From positions 76,608,192 to 76,672,191 of the forward strand of contig CP154956.1 in the NCBI GenBank assembly GCA_039621445.1: 64,000 nt of DNA, in the 5' to 3' direction. The translations under genes were made by a program, and so were the position numbers. Of this stretch, positions 1 through 12,208 are shown one piece after another (the stretch's first letter is position 1; every line of letters starts with the position of its first letter). The stretch comes from Euglena gracilis. Its lineage: Eukaryota; Euglenida; Euglenophyceae; Euglenales. The notes under the pieces were generated by a model, which was not told where the DNA came from, ran no database searches, and worked only from the letters and a program-made list of their open reading frames with translations.

Positions 1-163
1 AATTTGGTCATTCTGGTTTGGGCCGATTACATGGTTTATCTGATTCAGAAGCTTCCAAACCATTCTGTTGTTTTTGGGTTCACAGCCCCCTGGGGAGGGC
101 TGGACTGCAGGGAGTCCAAAGTTGGCCAGTGGAGATTTCGTGTGGACCCCCAAGGGGGGTCCG

Positions 164-709
164 CAGGGCAGAACGGGAAACGGCCTAGCGGCCAGGGTGG
201 TGGGTGGGGTGGGGTCGACCCACCCCCCCTGCATGGTGGGGGGGGTCGACCCCCCCCACCTCTTCCTGTTCTGGTGGCACCAATTTTTGGACCCGAAAAT
301 TTTTTCCCAGCACCTTCGGCGTTGGGCGTTTTTTTTTTGACCCATTTTGGGACCCATATGGGGAGTCCCCCCAAAACCCCATTTTATCCACACCTTCCAA
401 AATATCAACGTTTTCTCAAAAAATTTTCCAATTTTGATTGTTCCAAATTTTTGTCGATTTTTTTGAGCTTCGCTTTTTTTTTTACCACTTTTGACCTGAA
501 AATTTTGAATTTTTTTTTGTGAAAAATGTTGTTTTCCATCAAAAAATCAGGTATATTTTGGGTTCATTTTTCAAAAAAAATCCCCCGGCCAACATCCCCG
601 TTGGCCCAAAATTGGTGAAAAATGCTGTGGTGGGTGGGGGGGGGGGGCCGACCCACCTCCCAGGTGGGGGGGTCGACCCCCCCCCACCAGGCCTTCCCGT
701 TCTGCCCTG
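164..709. mobile_element. Short inverted-repeat element, family F
   Basis: The ends are inverted copies: CAGGGCAGAACGGGAA at 164 and its complement ending at 709. The interior alternates G and C runs with A/T-rich stretches and has no credible reading frame. The flanks (ggggtccg, gggtagca) do not form a clean target duplication. Related pieces lie near 3749-3940, 8930-9893 and 15430-15610. This is a non-autonomous DNA element by structure; the superfamily is inferred only from the company it keeps. Confidence 0.55.
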
Positions 710-1104
710 GGGTAGCAGGGCTGGCTAGTGGAAAAATGCGCTAAATTTTTTGGACCCCAAAACTTGCCAAAATGCCCATTTTTTTGGCAAGTTTCTGTGA
801 GGAGGCACACCGCGGTGGAATTTATTGCAAATTTATCGCTGCAATTCTCAGGATCCAAGTATGGTTTGGTTCAATTCAGATTAGATTTGTGGTTGACCCT
901 CAGGTCACAATGAAACCAGATCGTAAATGGTATTTATTCGATTGCATTCTTCAAATAGAAAGATTCTCCAAATAGAAATCCTTTCGTAGTTTTTTTTCCA
1001 GGCAGGATCTCGAGGCCCTCGGGGGGGGTGCCCCCCCCCCCCCGGCCCTCCGGCCAGGACCACAGGACCCTGAAGAGGACATTTTTCTTGGGCGTGGAAA
1101 AAAT
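710..1104. other. Non-coding, nothing recognised
   Basis: Mixed-composition sequence with one C-run near 1030. No gene, RNA or repeat boundary is visible. Confidence 0.5.
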
Positions 1105-1392
1105 TTGTTCCCCCAGGTTGGCCCCAACGAGTTCTTCCTATGCAGCCGCAGGAGGTGCTGTGAGTCCAGGATTAAGCAGCCTGGTCTCGCTGTCCAATTG
1201 GCAAACGACAAGGACTTGCCTGAACTGGACGGGTACCCTGTGGAACCTACAACGTACCCAGTGGCAACTTACCCAGTAGCGCCTTACCCAGCGCCGACTT
1301 ACGTGGCGCCGTACCCAGTGGCGACTTTTGTGTCACCAACCCCACTTCCGCAGACTCCTGTGGATTCTTATCGGCACCTTGCCTTTGACTAG
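1105..1392 (+). CDS. Possible exon, Pro/Tyr-rich repeat protein
   Basis: The frame is open from about 1105 to the stop at 1390-1392. Its second half (from about 1230) is a degenerate repeat of Tyr-Pro-Val-Ala and Tyr-Pro-Ala-Pro units, a pattern seen in extracellular or structural low-complexity proteins. A C-rich tract ending in cag at about 1111 could be a 3' splice site. There is no good start codon and no family match. It may equally be a chance open frame over a minisatellite. Confidence 0.2.
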   Translation: MFPQVGPNEFFLCSRRRCCESRIKQPGLAVQLANDKDLPELDGYPVEPTTYPVATYPVAPYPAPTYVAPYPVATFVSPTPLPQTPVDSYRHLAFD

Positions 1393-1493
1393 CCATTTTG
1401 GCCACTGTCTAGCAGGGATTTTTCAGCCTCCAGGCCAGGGGCAGAGGTGTCTGACAGAACGTGACCCGGGGGGAGGGGGAAGGAGGGTGGGAC

Positions 1494-2292
1494 CAGGCTT
1501 GTGCTTAGTCGGGTGCCCGCCCCAGCGGGGGGGGGGTGGGTGCTAGGGGCAGGCACCCCATAGCACCCGATCCGACCCCCCCCCCCCGGGGGGGGTAGGG
1601 TTTCGGGGGGTGCCTGCCCCTAGCAGGCACCCCCCTCCGACCCCGGCGCCGAAGGCGCCGGGGGCATACATCTCTCTAAGGTTTTGCAAACCCCCCCCGG
1701 GGGGGGGGGGCGGCTGCAGCCAGCCCCGATTTGGGCCCAGCCCAGCCGCAGCAGCACCCCCCGGGGGGGGGGGGGTGCTGCTAGCCCAGCTAGCCAGCCC
1801 CTTTTTTGGGGGTCCAGCCCAAAATTTTTCGGCGCAAAGCGCCGAAATTTTTTGGAAAATTGTGTTCAAAAGTGGCCAAAAATGGGGTTTGGGGGGCGTT
1901 TGGGGCATTTTTGGGGGGTTTCAGATGCATCATTTTTTCAAAACTGTGTTCTGCAGGTCATTTTTGGGCATTTTTCCGATTTCAGTCCAGCTCGCCCCGG
2001 TTCGGGTCCAGCCGGGGTCCAGCCCCCCCCCCCCCCCCGGGGGGGGGGGCGGGCTAGCCAGCCCAAATTTCTAGCCAGCCCAAATTTCTAGCCCTAGCCC
2101 AGCAACCCCCCCCCCCGGGGTCCTTAGAGAGATGTATGGCCGGGGGCCCGGAAACGGCCATTTTCAATGAAATTTTTCTGGGTCCGGCCCGGACCCCTAT
2201 CCCCCCCCCCGGGGGGGGGTGTGCCTGCTAGGGGCAGGCACCCTATAGCACCCACCCCCCCCTCCCCCCCCCGGTTGGTAAGCACAAGCATG
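1494..2292. mobile_element. hAT-like MITE, family B copy 1
   Basis: TIRs are CAGGCTTGTGCTTA at the left and TAAGCACAAGCATG at the right. The 8-bp target duplication GGTGGGAC is perfect (1486-1493 and 2293-2300). Eight-base duplications and CA-starting TIRs are typical of the hAT superfamily. The element encodes no transposase and is interrupted by a family C element. The remaining body is palindromic G/C runs plus the recurring block 'gcgccgaaggcgcc'. Confidence 0.85.
1665..2138. mobile_element. hAT-like MITE, family C, nested in family B
   Basis: A perfect 17-bp TIR, CATACATCTCTCTAAGG, is present at both ends in inverted orientation. The 8-bp target duplication GCCGGGGG (1657-1664 and 2139-2146) is perfect. 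It lies wholly inside the family B copy, so it is the younger insertion. No coding capacity. A truncated relative lies at about 18945-19300. Confidence 0.88.
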
Positions 2293-2300
2293 GGTGGGAC

Positions 2301-3240
2301 ACCAGAGGTTTTCTTTTAAGGACCCGGGGGAAGCCCCCAAGCCCGGTGCGGACCCCCCCCCCCCCAAATCGGGCCGTCAAAGGCCATTTTCCTTTTTTTT
2401 GCCCTTCGCGCTGAAAGCCATACCTGGGCCTCTGACCTGCCCTCTCCTCCCCCTGGGGGGCTTCTGACTTAAGCCTTGGTTGGGATCAGTTCGATATAAG
2501 GAGGGTGTATGGGGTTTGGAGGGGGGGTGGGGTGGGAATAGGGGGGTTCCGCCCCCTAGATTGACCTGGAGGGTTCCCGCAACCCCTCCAAACAGTAACA
2601 ATTCCCTCCCCGGGTCCCCACGCAATGGCCCCGCCTGCCCCCCCCCCACCTGCCTGGACCGGCCCGGCGGCATAGCCAGCGGCCCGGAGGCCTGACCTGG
2701 CCTGGCCCGGCCCGGCCCGGCCTGGCCCGGCAGCACGGGCCGGCCCGGCCCGCGGCCCAGCCCGGCCCTGCCGGCGGCCCAGAGGCTCGGCCCGGCCCGG
2801 CCCGGCGGCACAGCCATCGGCCCGCTGGCCTGACCCGGCTTGGCCCGGCCTTGCCCGGCCCGGTCCGGCACGGCAGCCCAGCGGCCCGGCCCCCAGCGGC
2901 CCGGCCCGGCCCGGCTCGGCCCGAGCCGGGCCGGGCCGGGCCGGGCCGGGTCAGACCGCCGGGCCACTGGCTGTGCCGCCGGGCCGGGCCGGACCAGGCC
3001 GCTGAGCCGGGGGGGGGGGGGAGTACCCGGGACCCCCTCCAAAAAGGTCACGTTTTTCCTTCTGGCGTTTGTTCCAATTTTTTTTTGCATTTTTGCAATG
3101 TTCGCCCAATATGTTTTTGGCCGTTTTGGGGTCGAAAATTTTCAGCTGGGCCGAAAATCGGACACAGATGCACAGATCCAGGATAATTCCATTCGTCACC
3201 GAACCCCAGGCCCGGGGGGGGGGTTCCGTCTTCCCAAAAA
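2301..3240. repeat. Diverged family A half-copy and GC satellite
   Basis: A family A-like left end (CAGTTCGATATAAGGAGGG) starts at 2487. From about 2640 to 3010 the DNA is almost pure CCGGC/GGCCC repeats interspersed with 'agcggcccgg'. Family A-like interior (cgttttggggtcgaaaattttc) follows near 3125. No matching right TIR was found. Long frames on both strands here are a by-product of the biased composition. Confidence 0.5.
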
Positions 3241-4102
3241 TCCCTGACTTTGACGAGCAAGGCTGCTTTTGAGCTGCAGCTGGAATGAGGTAGTTGGTTG
3301 ACCAGCAGACAGTGGACGTCCACAGGTCCACAACGCGGCGAACTTTTTCCCCCACCCAGGTTTTTTTTCTGAAAAACGGGTGTTCATTTCGGCTTTTGAA
3401 AGCAACTTGGTTTTTCTGCTGTCTTGAACTTTTATGGTGCAAGATGCAGTTTTTGTCAGGGATTGGATTCGCTAAAACGCAAAAATGTGGCCATCCTGCT
3501 CAGTCCATTGTGGAATGAAAAGTTGGTTCTGGGGCAGGGTTTGGCTTGTGCTCATGATTTCTATTTGCACCTGGCCGTCCACTGCTGTTTTCTTTCACCC
3601 GAACCCGATTCCATCTCTTGCAGAGATCTCAACCTTTGATTCTGACTGTGAACACTGCAGAGACTAAACGTTTCTTTTTGAGATTTTCCCCCATTTCAAG
3701 CATGCATATTGCAAACCGGATAATTGTGCTTTTTTGGTGACCTGGGGGTAGGGCAGAACGGGAGTCGGCCAAACAGGCAGGGAGGTGGGTGGGTGGGGGG
3801 GTCGATCCCCCCCCCACCTCCTCCCGCATCCGGGGCACCAATTTTCAACCCCAAATTTTTTTCCCGGTGCCGTTGTTAAAAATGAAAATGCTGTGGTTGG
3901 TGGGGGTGAAGTCGACCCCACCAGACCTTCCCGTACTCTCAGCAAACTCAGCCTGATCAAGACATTTGAAAATTGTGTCACACCCAGCTATGTCTTTGAA
4001 TGTTTTCCCCATGAATTTGGTGACGTGGTGACACGACTGGGCATGAGTATGAGTGGGAGGCCAGGGCTATTTTGGGCCAGTGAGAAGTGCATCAGCCTGG
4101 GG
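3241..4102. other. Non-coding with two dispersed repeat pieces
   Basis: Contains a ~60-bp dispersed motif at 3605-3660 (cagagatctcaacc...aacactgcag), also found at about 8401-8458 and 13312-13366, and a diverged family F piece at about 3749-3940. I recognise no gene. Confidence 0.45.
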
Positions 4103-4460
4103 CAGGGTTCGATATAAGGAGGGCGTACATCGTTTAGGTGGGGGGGGTGTCCCCCCCACCCCCCCCCTCCTGGCCAGGCTCCTGGCCAGGGGGGGGTCCG
4201 GACCACCCCCCCCAAAAAGGGTCAATTTTTTCCTCCGGCGCTTTGCGCCGGAATTTTTTTTTGCATTTTTGGCCAATTTTTGCCCAAAAAGTGCCCAAAA
4301 TGGCACTTTTGGTCGTTTTGGGGGGGTCAAAAATTTTCGGTCACCCTGACCGCGCCACTGTTTAGGTGAGGGGGGTGTCCCCCCCACCCCCCCCCCCCTC
4401 CTGGCCCGCAGGGGGTGGTCCAGACCACCCCCCCCCCTCCTCTCCTTATATCGAACCCTG
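4103..4460. mobile_element. hAT-like MITE, family A copy 1
   Basis: Perfect 18-bp TIRs, CAGGGTTCGATATAAGGA, with the perfect 8-bp target duplication GCCTGGGG at 4095-4102 and 4461-4468. The interior has two G-run/C-run palindromes flanking a shared core that includes ggcgctttgcgcc and cacttttggtcgttttgggg. Non-coding. This copy defines the family. Confidence 0.9.
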
Positions 4461-5561
4461 GCCTGGGGGTGTGCTGTGCTGTGCGACATGGCATGTCATT
4501 GCACCCCCCCCCCCCCAGCGCTCCCCTGGGACATTAGGGGGGTGGGTTTTTTTCAGATTTTAAAGTTGGATTTGAGAAATACTCGTTCCTTTGGATTTCC
4601 TTGAAAATTGATACGTTTTCCCCCCAACTTTTCCTGGTTGTTTTCCAGTCGTTTGTGTATGATTTTTCTCAAATTATCCCTCCGCCGGAATTTCCTCTTC
4701 AGTGGGTCGCGTCAAGTGAAGAAGAGGATGCGGTTCTGCACCACTGCTTGTGCAGGCAGGGCTGGATGGAAGGAGGTTTCTCACTTCTATCACCCCGTGG
4801 TTGTCCACCCTGCACCCCACAGGCATCTGTGGGAAGATGTATTCGGAAAATTATTTTGTTACCCGCGCCCCCCCCGGGCAATTGAGGCCCCCCGGGCAAT
4901 TGTCACCCCTGGCTGTGCCAGCCAATTTGTCACCCCGGGAAATCGTCACCCCCTTCCGTGCTGCCCAATTTGTCACCCCCCATTTGCAGTATTCAACTGT
5001 GAACTTTCTTTTCGCCAACATGGCTCGATTGATCTTTTATTTTGCTGCAACGTGCTGAGAACTTTTGCGTACCAAACACTCTGCACAATACCACCACCAT
5101 AGCTGCATCTTTCCTGTATTCATTTGTGTTTCAGATGGTGTTCTTGGTCATTTGGTTTAAATGTGGCTTACATGGGTGGGCAATTGACGCCGGCAATTAT
5201 CACCCCGGGCAATTATCACCCCCCTCTGTGCCGGCCAAATTGTCACCCCGGGAAATTGTCACCCCCCTCCGTGCTGCCCAATTTGTCACGCGACAATTGT
5301 CCGGGGGGGGGGGGGCGGTTACAGTTAACATTAAAGTTACATAACTCTAATTTAGAGTTATGCAACTTTCACGCAGGGTTTAAAAACAACATATGCATGA
5401 ATTTATTTGGTTTTGCAATTTTTTCGAGGAGTGCGTATTGTCTGCTTTTTGAAATTTATTTAAAAGCCTAATATTTTCATTTTGGTATTGGGGAGTTCAG
5501 GGCGAGTCAGAGCCCCCCCCCCCCCTCCCCGGGGTCCTGGGCCAGAGGCCCGGTTCGACCT
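4461..5561. repeat. Non-coding with CCCGGGCAATTGTCACC-type repeats
   Basis: Two clusters (about 4873-4985 and 5178-5300) repeat variants of 'ccgggcaattgtcacccc' several times each. A block at 4715-4770 (gatgcggttctgc...ggctggatg) recurs at about 12558-12602 and 14652-14700. No reading frame resembles a known protein. Confidence 0.5.
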
Positions 5562-5683
5562 CAGGGTTCGATAGGAGGGCGTACATGGTTTAGGTGGGGG
5601 GGTGTCCCCCCCCCACCCCCCCCCTCCTGGCCCGCAGGGCGGGGTCCGGACCACCCCCCCACCTGTCCTCATATCAAACCCTG
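5562..5683. mobile_element. Family A MITE, short deleted copy
   Basis: Left end cagggttcgat(a)ggagggcgtacatgg and right end tcatatcaaaccctg match family A termini with mutations. The core is missing, leaving 122 bp. No target duplication is recognisable. Confidence 0.7.
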
Positions 5684-5894
5684 CTCAAAACCCACCTAAA
5701 TGTCTTCCAAAACCCATTCCGGGGGTTAATTTGCAATGTATGCAAGGCAAGGATGGCCGAGTTGCGCTCCTTAATGCTCCCTAATGAACTTAATCGGCCT
5801 TTGGCCTCCTCCTGGGGGGCGGGGGGCTATGATCATGGTTTCACACAACAGGCGCAACGAGAAGATATTACCGATTTTTTTTGTAAATTGACAC

Positions 5895-6197
5895 CAGGCT
5901 TGTGCTTAGTCGGGTGCCTACCCCACGGGGGGGGGGTGGGTGCTAGGGGCAGGCACCCCATAGCACCCGATCCGACCCCCCCCCGGGGGGGGGGGGGGGT
6001 TTTGGGGGGTGCCTGCCCCTGGCCGGCCCCCCCCTCCGACCCCGGCGCCGGGAGCCCAGAAACGGCCATTTTCAATGAAAATTTTCTGGGTCCGGCCCGG
6101 ACCCCTATCCCCCCCCCGGGGGAGGTGTGCCTGCTAGGGGCAGGCACCCTATAGCACCCACCCCCCCTCCCCCCCCCGGTTGGTAAGCACAAGCATG
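5895..6197. mobile_element. hAT-like MITE, family B copy 2
   Basis: Family B termini (CAGGCTTGTGCTTA and TAAGCACAAGCATG) are framed by the perfect 8-bp duplication ATTGACAC (5887-5894 and 6198-6205). At 303 bp it is the uninterrupted form of the family and lacks the nested family C element. Confidence 0.9.
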
Positions 6198-6315
6198 ATT
6201 GACACCCGAATGGAGGTTTTGGAAGGCATTTGGTTGGGTTTCGAGTCATTTTACTTCATATTTGAATGAATTTTTTTCGCAGTGCGGGCTTTTAGAGGGG
6301 GGGCTGGATTTATTA

Positions 6316-6414
6316 TTGGTGGTCGCTAGCGACTAGTTGCCAGATCACCAAGCGATTGTGCTTATCACCAATGGTCGCTAGCGACTGTCCTTAACACCAA
6401 TGGTCGCTATCGAC
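6316..6414. repeat. Short tandem repeat around TCGCTAGCGA
   Basis: Three imperfect units of about 35-40 bp contain the palindrome TCGCTAGCGA or TCGCTATCGA, separated by 'acaccaatgg'. Matching sequence resumes at about 7237-7256, so the array was split by the family D element. Confidence 0.6.
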
Positions 6415-6453
6415 CAGGCTGTATTTTAGTCGGGTGCCAACCCCACCGGGGGG

Positions 6454-7027
6454 CAGGGTTTGATATAAGGAGGGCGTACATGGTTTAGGTGGGGGGGGTG
6501 TCCCCCCCCCCCTCCTGGCCTGCAGGGGGGGGTCCGGACCCCCCCCCCCCCACCTGTCAGGGGGTCTGGACCGACCCTCGGGGGGTACCCGGGAGCGCGG
6601 TCCCTACAGCGCTGTAATTACACCAGAGTTACTCACCCGGCCAGGGGAGCAACAAAAGAGGACTGGTGTAAGGGGTCCCTGGCCACTCACCACGCAGAAA
6701 ACTGGGCCAGAAGCGAAGTTAGCGCCGGCCATAAACAGACAAGAAGCCTTAGTGCAACTAAGGGGTACCCGGGAACCCCCCAAAAAGGGTCAATTTTTTT
6801 CCTCCGGCGCTTTGCGCCGAAAAGTTTTTTGCATTTTTGGCACATTTTTGCCCAAAAAGTGCCCAAAATGGCACTTTTGGTCGTTTTGGGGAGTCAAAAT
6901 TTTTTCGGCCCGGCGCTTCGTGCCAGGCCGAAAATCGCTCACCCAGACCGCACGGGGTGTCCCCCCCCCCCCTCCTGGCCCGCAGGGGGGGTCTGGACCC
7001 CCCCACCTGTCTTTAAATCGAACCCTG
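6454..7027. mobile_element. Family A MITE copy 3, nested in family D
   Basis: Ends are cagggtttgatataagga and ctttaaatcgaaccctg, both family A with a few substitutions. Flanking 8-mers are ccgggggg and ctgggggg (7 of 8). It is longer than other copies because a 167-bp sequence interrupts it. Confidence 0.8.
6595..6761. mobile_element. SINE-like insertion with 13-bp target duplication
   Basis: The 167 bp are framed by the direct repeat GGGGTACCCGGGA (6582-6594 and 6762-6774). The truncated family A copy near 12318-12340 shows the unfilled site (ggggtatccgggacccccc), so the boundaries are supported by an empty-site comparison. There are no TIRs. A long variable duplication points to target-primed reverse transcription, as for SINEs, but I see no clear pol III A/B boxes and the end is only '...gcaactaa'. 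Confidence 0.55.
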
Positions 7028-7236
7028 CTGGGGGGGGGGGGGGGGCTGCCTGGGCAGGCACTCCAAATCCGACCAGACAGACCCGGCGCCGGGGAGCCAA
7101 AAATGGCCTATTTTCAAAGGAATGTGCCTGGGCACAGGCCGAAATCCGACCCCCCCTCCGGGGGGGGGGGTAGTGCCTGTCTGGGCAGGCACTCCGGACC
7201 CCCCCTCCCCCCGGGTTGGTAAAAAAAAACAGCCTG

Positions 7237-9441
<2,205 letters not shown>

Positions 9442-9843
9442 CAGGGTTCGATATAAGGAGGGCGTACATGGTTTAGGTGGGGGGGGTGCCCCCCCCCCCC
9501 CCCCCCCCCCCCCTGGCCCGCAGGGGGGGTCCGGACCACCCCCCCCCCACCTGCAAGGGGGGTCCGGACCGACCCTCGGGGGCAAAAATTGACCCCCCCA
9601 AAAAGCGTCAATTTTTTCCTCCGGCGCTTCGCACCGAAAATTTTTTGCATTTTTGGCACATTTTTGCCCCAAAAGTGCCCAAAATGGCACTTTTGGTCGT
9701 TTTGGGGGGTCAAAAATTTTCGGCCACCCTGACCGCGCACCTGTTTAGGTGGGGGGGGTGTCCCCCCCCACCCCCCCCCCCTCCTGGCCCGCAGGGGGGG
9801 GTCCGGACCACCCCCCCCCCACCTGTCCTTATATCGAACCCTG
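9442..9843. mobile_element. hAT-like MITE, family A copy 4
   Basis: Perfect family A TIRs at both ends and a perfect 8-bp duplication GTGGGGGG (9434-9441 and 9844-9851). It is inserted in the right part of a family F element, whose end (ctttcccgttctaccctg) follows at 9893. Confidence 0.9.
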
Positions 9844-9907
9844 GTGGGGGGTCGCCCCCCCCCCCCCCCACCAGGCTTTCCCGTTCTACCCTGCCGGGGA
9901 GGGGTCC

Positions 9908-10110
9908 AGACATTCATTTAGTGTGGTACACCAAGGTTGTCATTTTGTGGTTCACTTTGGACACCACAAAAATTTTTGTGGTTCACCTGTGGACACCAAA
10001 AAATTTTTTGTGGTTCACTTGTGGACACCACAAAAATTTTTGTGTTTTGCCTGTGGGCGCCAAAAAATTTTTTGTGGTTCACATGTGGACACCAAAAAAT
10101 TTCCACCATC
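9908..10110 (+). repeat. Left TIR: ~32-bp minisatellite
   Basis: About five units built as gtggttcac + tgtggacacc + an A-run then T-run. The A/T cores are self-complementary, so each unit can form a small hairpin. The same unit occurs in reverse orientation at 11990-12152. Confidence 0.8.
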
Positions 10111-10309
10111 ATTTTCTTTCTCATCAACAGCAATGAAGCAATCTTCTTTGAACATGTTTTCAAAAGCAGGAGATGTGCAACAAAAACTGAACGCAATGAG
10201 TTATATAGAATGTAATGTAATGTAAAAAATATGCATAATGTTTGCACACCAAAAAGGAAGCGTAAAACCGCTTTGAAAGAATCCGTAAAAAAATGGTATG
10301 AATTGAAAT

Positions 10310-10359
10310 GATCAACAATGTTGATCATGTTGATCATGTTGATCAACAATTGTTGATCA
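10310..10359. repeat. Short repeat/palindrome of TGTTGATCA
   Basis: Five overlapping copies of gatcaacaatgttgatca-type sequence give a compact palindrome in the middle of the unique interior of the foldback element. Function unknown. Confidence 0.6.
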
Positions 10360-10823
10360 CCAAACAATATTCCAATCCCAATGACAACGAAGAACGTTAA
10401 CATTTATGAAATTTATGAAGATAACAGAAACTGGACAAACTGAACACAAATTGAATGTCATTATCCAAAGTGCATAATGCAAATACGTCAAACCACGTGG
10501 AGACAATTGCACGAGTTACAAAAGGTAGAACAGGCGAAACGATACAGACCTTCTGTTCACTTCCCCGTGCTTCACTTGGAAGGACATTTCGACATGACAT
10601 TGGCGTAAAACCTGCAAAAAAACAGAGCAAATATGAAGCGGTTATCCGCTTCCTCAGGCTGACATAATACCTTTTAATTATCTCATATTGCCAAACTGCA
10701 AAAACCAGAATGACGCTGACATTTACCCTTCTGAATGAAAAACTAAACTGAATGTGGTCTTCATCGAATGGTCAAGTTGAAGATCTGACACCACAGCAAT
10801 GAAGTGGCTTTCCAGCTCCTACC

Positions 10824-11611
10824 CAGACAATTGCTTAAGCACTGACCAACCCCCCTCCCCCCCCCCCGGGGGGGGGTGGGTGACTGGTTTTTTCAAAGTG
10901 ACTGACTGGTTTTTGGCCCGGACCCCTCCCCCCCAGGGTTCGATATAAGGAGGGCGTACATGGTTTAGGTGGGGGGGGTGCCCCCCCCCACCCCCCCCCC
11001 CCCTCCTGGCCCGGAGGGGGGGGTCCGGACCCCCCCCCCCCCCCACCTGCAAGGGGGGTCCGGACCGACCCTCGGGGGCAAAAATTGACCCCCCCCAAAA
11101 GGGTCAATTTTTTCCTCCGGCGCTTTGCGCCGAAAATTTTTTGCATTTTTGGCACATTTTTGCCCCAAAAGTGACCAAAATGGCACTTTTGGTCGTTTTG
11201 GGGGGTCAAAAATTTTCGGCCACCCTGACCGCGCACCTGTTTAGGTGGGGGGGGGTGTCCCCCCCACCCCCCCACCCCCTCCTGGCCCGCAGGGGGGGGT
11301 CCGGACCACCCCCCCCCCACCTGTCCTTATATCGAACCCTGCTCCCCCCCCCTGGGGGGGGGTCGGCCAGGAGTGGGCAAAAGTGGCTTGAGTGACCCCG
11401 GCGCCGAAGGCGCCGGAAAATTTTTTTTTGGCCTAAAATGGCCTAAAGTGACTGGAAAGTGGCCGTTTTTCTGAGTGGCCGACCCCCCCCCCCGGGGGGG
11501 GGTAGTGACTGGCTGGTTTTTTGAAAATGAGTGACTGACTGGTTTTTAAAATAGTGGAGTGACCCCCCCCCCTCCCCCCCCCCCCCCCGGGGGTCGGTAA
11601 GCAATTGTATG
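10824..11611. mobile_element. hAT-like MITE, family E copy 1
   Basis: TIRs are CAGACAATTGCTTA and TAAGCAATTGTATG. The perfect 8-bp duplication is CTCCTACC (10816-10823 and 11612-11619). The body has ggcgccgaaggcgcc and several gtgactgactggttttt repeats. A family A element is inserted within it. Confidence 0.88.
10934..11341. mobile_element. hAT-like MITE, family A copy 5, nested in family E
   Basis: Perfect 18-bp family A TIRs. The 8-bp duplication CTCCCCCC at 10926-10933 and 11342-11349 is perfect but of low complexity. It is the innermost of three nested layers. Confidence 0.88.
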
Positions 11612-11989
11612 CTCCTACCTCAAAGCAAAGCACATGGCATTGCCGATTTTTCAGGCACTTTTTCAGGCACTGAGACACTCAACTGACATCCCACAATGCC
11701 CCAGAACGCTCCCAATGTCCACGGCCATGCCAAAGCCCCACGATAATGTCGCGTGTTTCTGCTTCCATGAAGCGGAATTCCGCTTCATCGACACCAGTAC
11801 TTACCTTTTTGATGGTATCCTTGTTGGGTAAGTTGTCTATAGAGCATAGCATGTCTGCTTGAGAACTCTCGATAGCAATCTGTCCAATTCCAACTGCCAC
11901 GCTTCGTGGATTGAGCCGGGGCCAAGGCTCAGAATGTGGCTGAGGTGTCTAAAGATCAATCCGCTTTTAGGTGCAATTTTTTTTTTCGA

Positions 11990-12152
11990 TCCGCAATCAA
12001 TTTTTGTGGACCACACAATTTTTTTTGTGGACACCACAAAAATTTTTGTGGTTCACCTGTGGACACCAAAAAAAATTTGTGGTTCACCTGTGGACACCAG
12101 AAAAAAATTTGTGGTTCACACGTCTTTTGTGAACCACACTAAATGAATGTCT
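11990..12152 (-). repeat. Right TIR: ~32-bp minisatellite, inverted
   Basis: The reverse-complement arrangement of the left array, ending in aaatgaatgtct. It contains about four units. The innermost boundary is indistinct, near 11990. Confidence 0.75.
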
Positions 12153-12208
12153 GGAGGGGTCCCGTGCCAGGCTGGGTGGATGGGTGGGGGACTTCAGGGG
12201 GGGAGGCA

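Larger units (their letters stand above)
6415..7236. mobile_element. hAT-like MITE, family D (relative of B)
   Basis: Termini are CAGGCTGTATTTTAGTCGG and the inverted ...AAAAACAGCCTG. Flanking 8-mers ctatcgac and ctagcaac match at 6 of 8 positions, a weak target duplication within a tandem repeat. The body shares the 'tgggcaggcactcc' blocks and layout of family B. It contains a family A element, which itself contains another insertion. Confidence 0.65.
9908..12152. mobile_element. Foldback/Mutator-like element with minisatellite TIRs
   Basis: The outermost 20 bases AGACATTCATTTAGTGTGGT at 9908 are repeated in inverse orientation ending at 12152. The 10-bp sequence GGAGGGGTCC flanks both sides directly (9898-9907 and 12153-12162). 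Both TIRs continue inward as arrays of a ~32-bp unit. Long TIRs plus a 9-10-bp duplication match Mutator-like and foldback elements. The unique interior (about 10110-10823 and 11612-11990) is A/T-rich and encodes no recognisable transposase. A family E element containing a family A element sits inside it. Confidence 0.75.

Noticed and set aside
2377-3090. 237-codon minus-strand frame rich in Pro, Gly, Ala and Arg
   Set aside because: It is translation of the CCGGC satellite; no stop codons can arise in such sequence.
5751-5775. tRNA-like start (ggatggccgagttg, like a Leu/Ser tRNA A box)
   Set aside because: No matching acceptor stem, anticodon arm or B box downstream.
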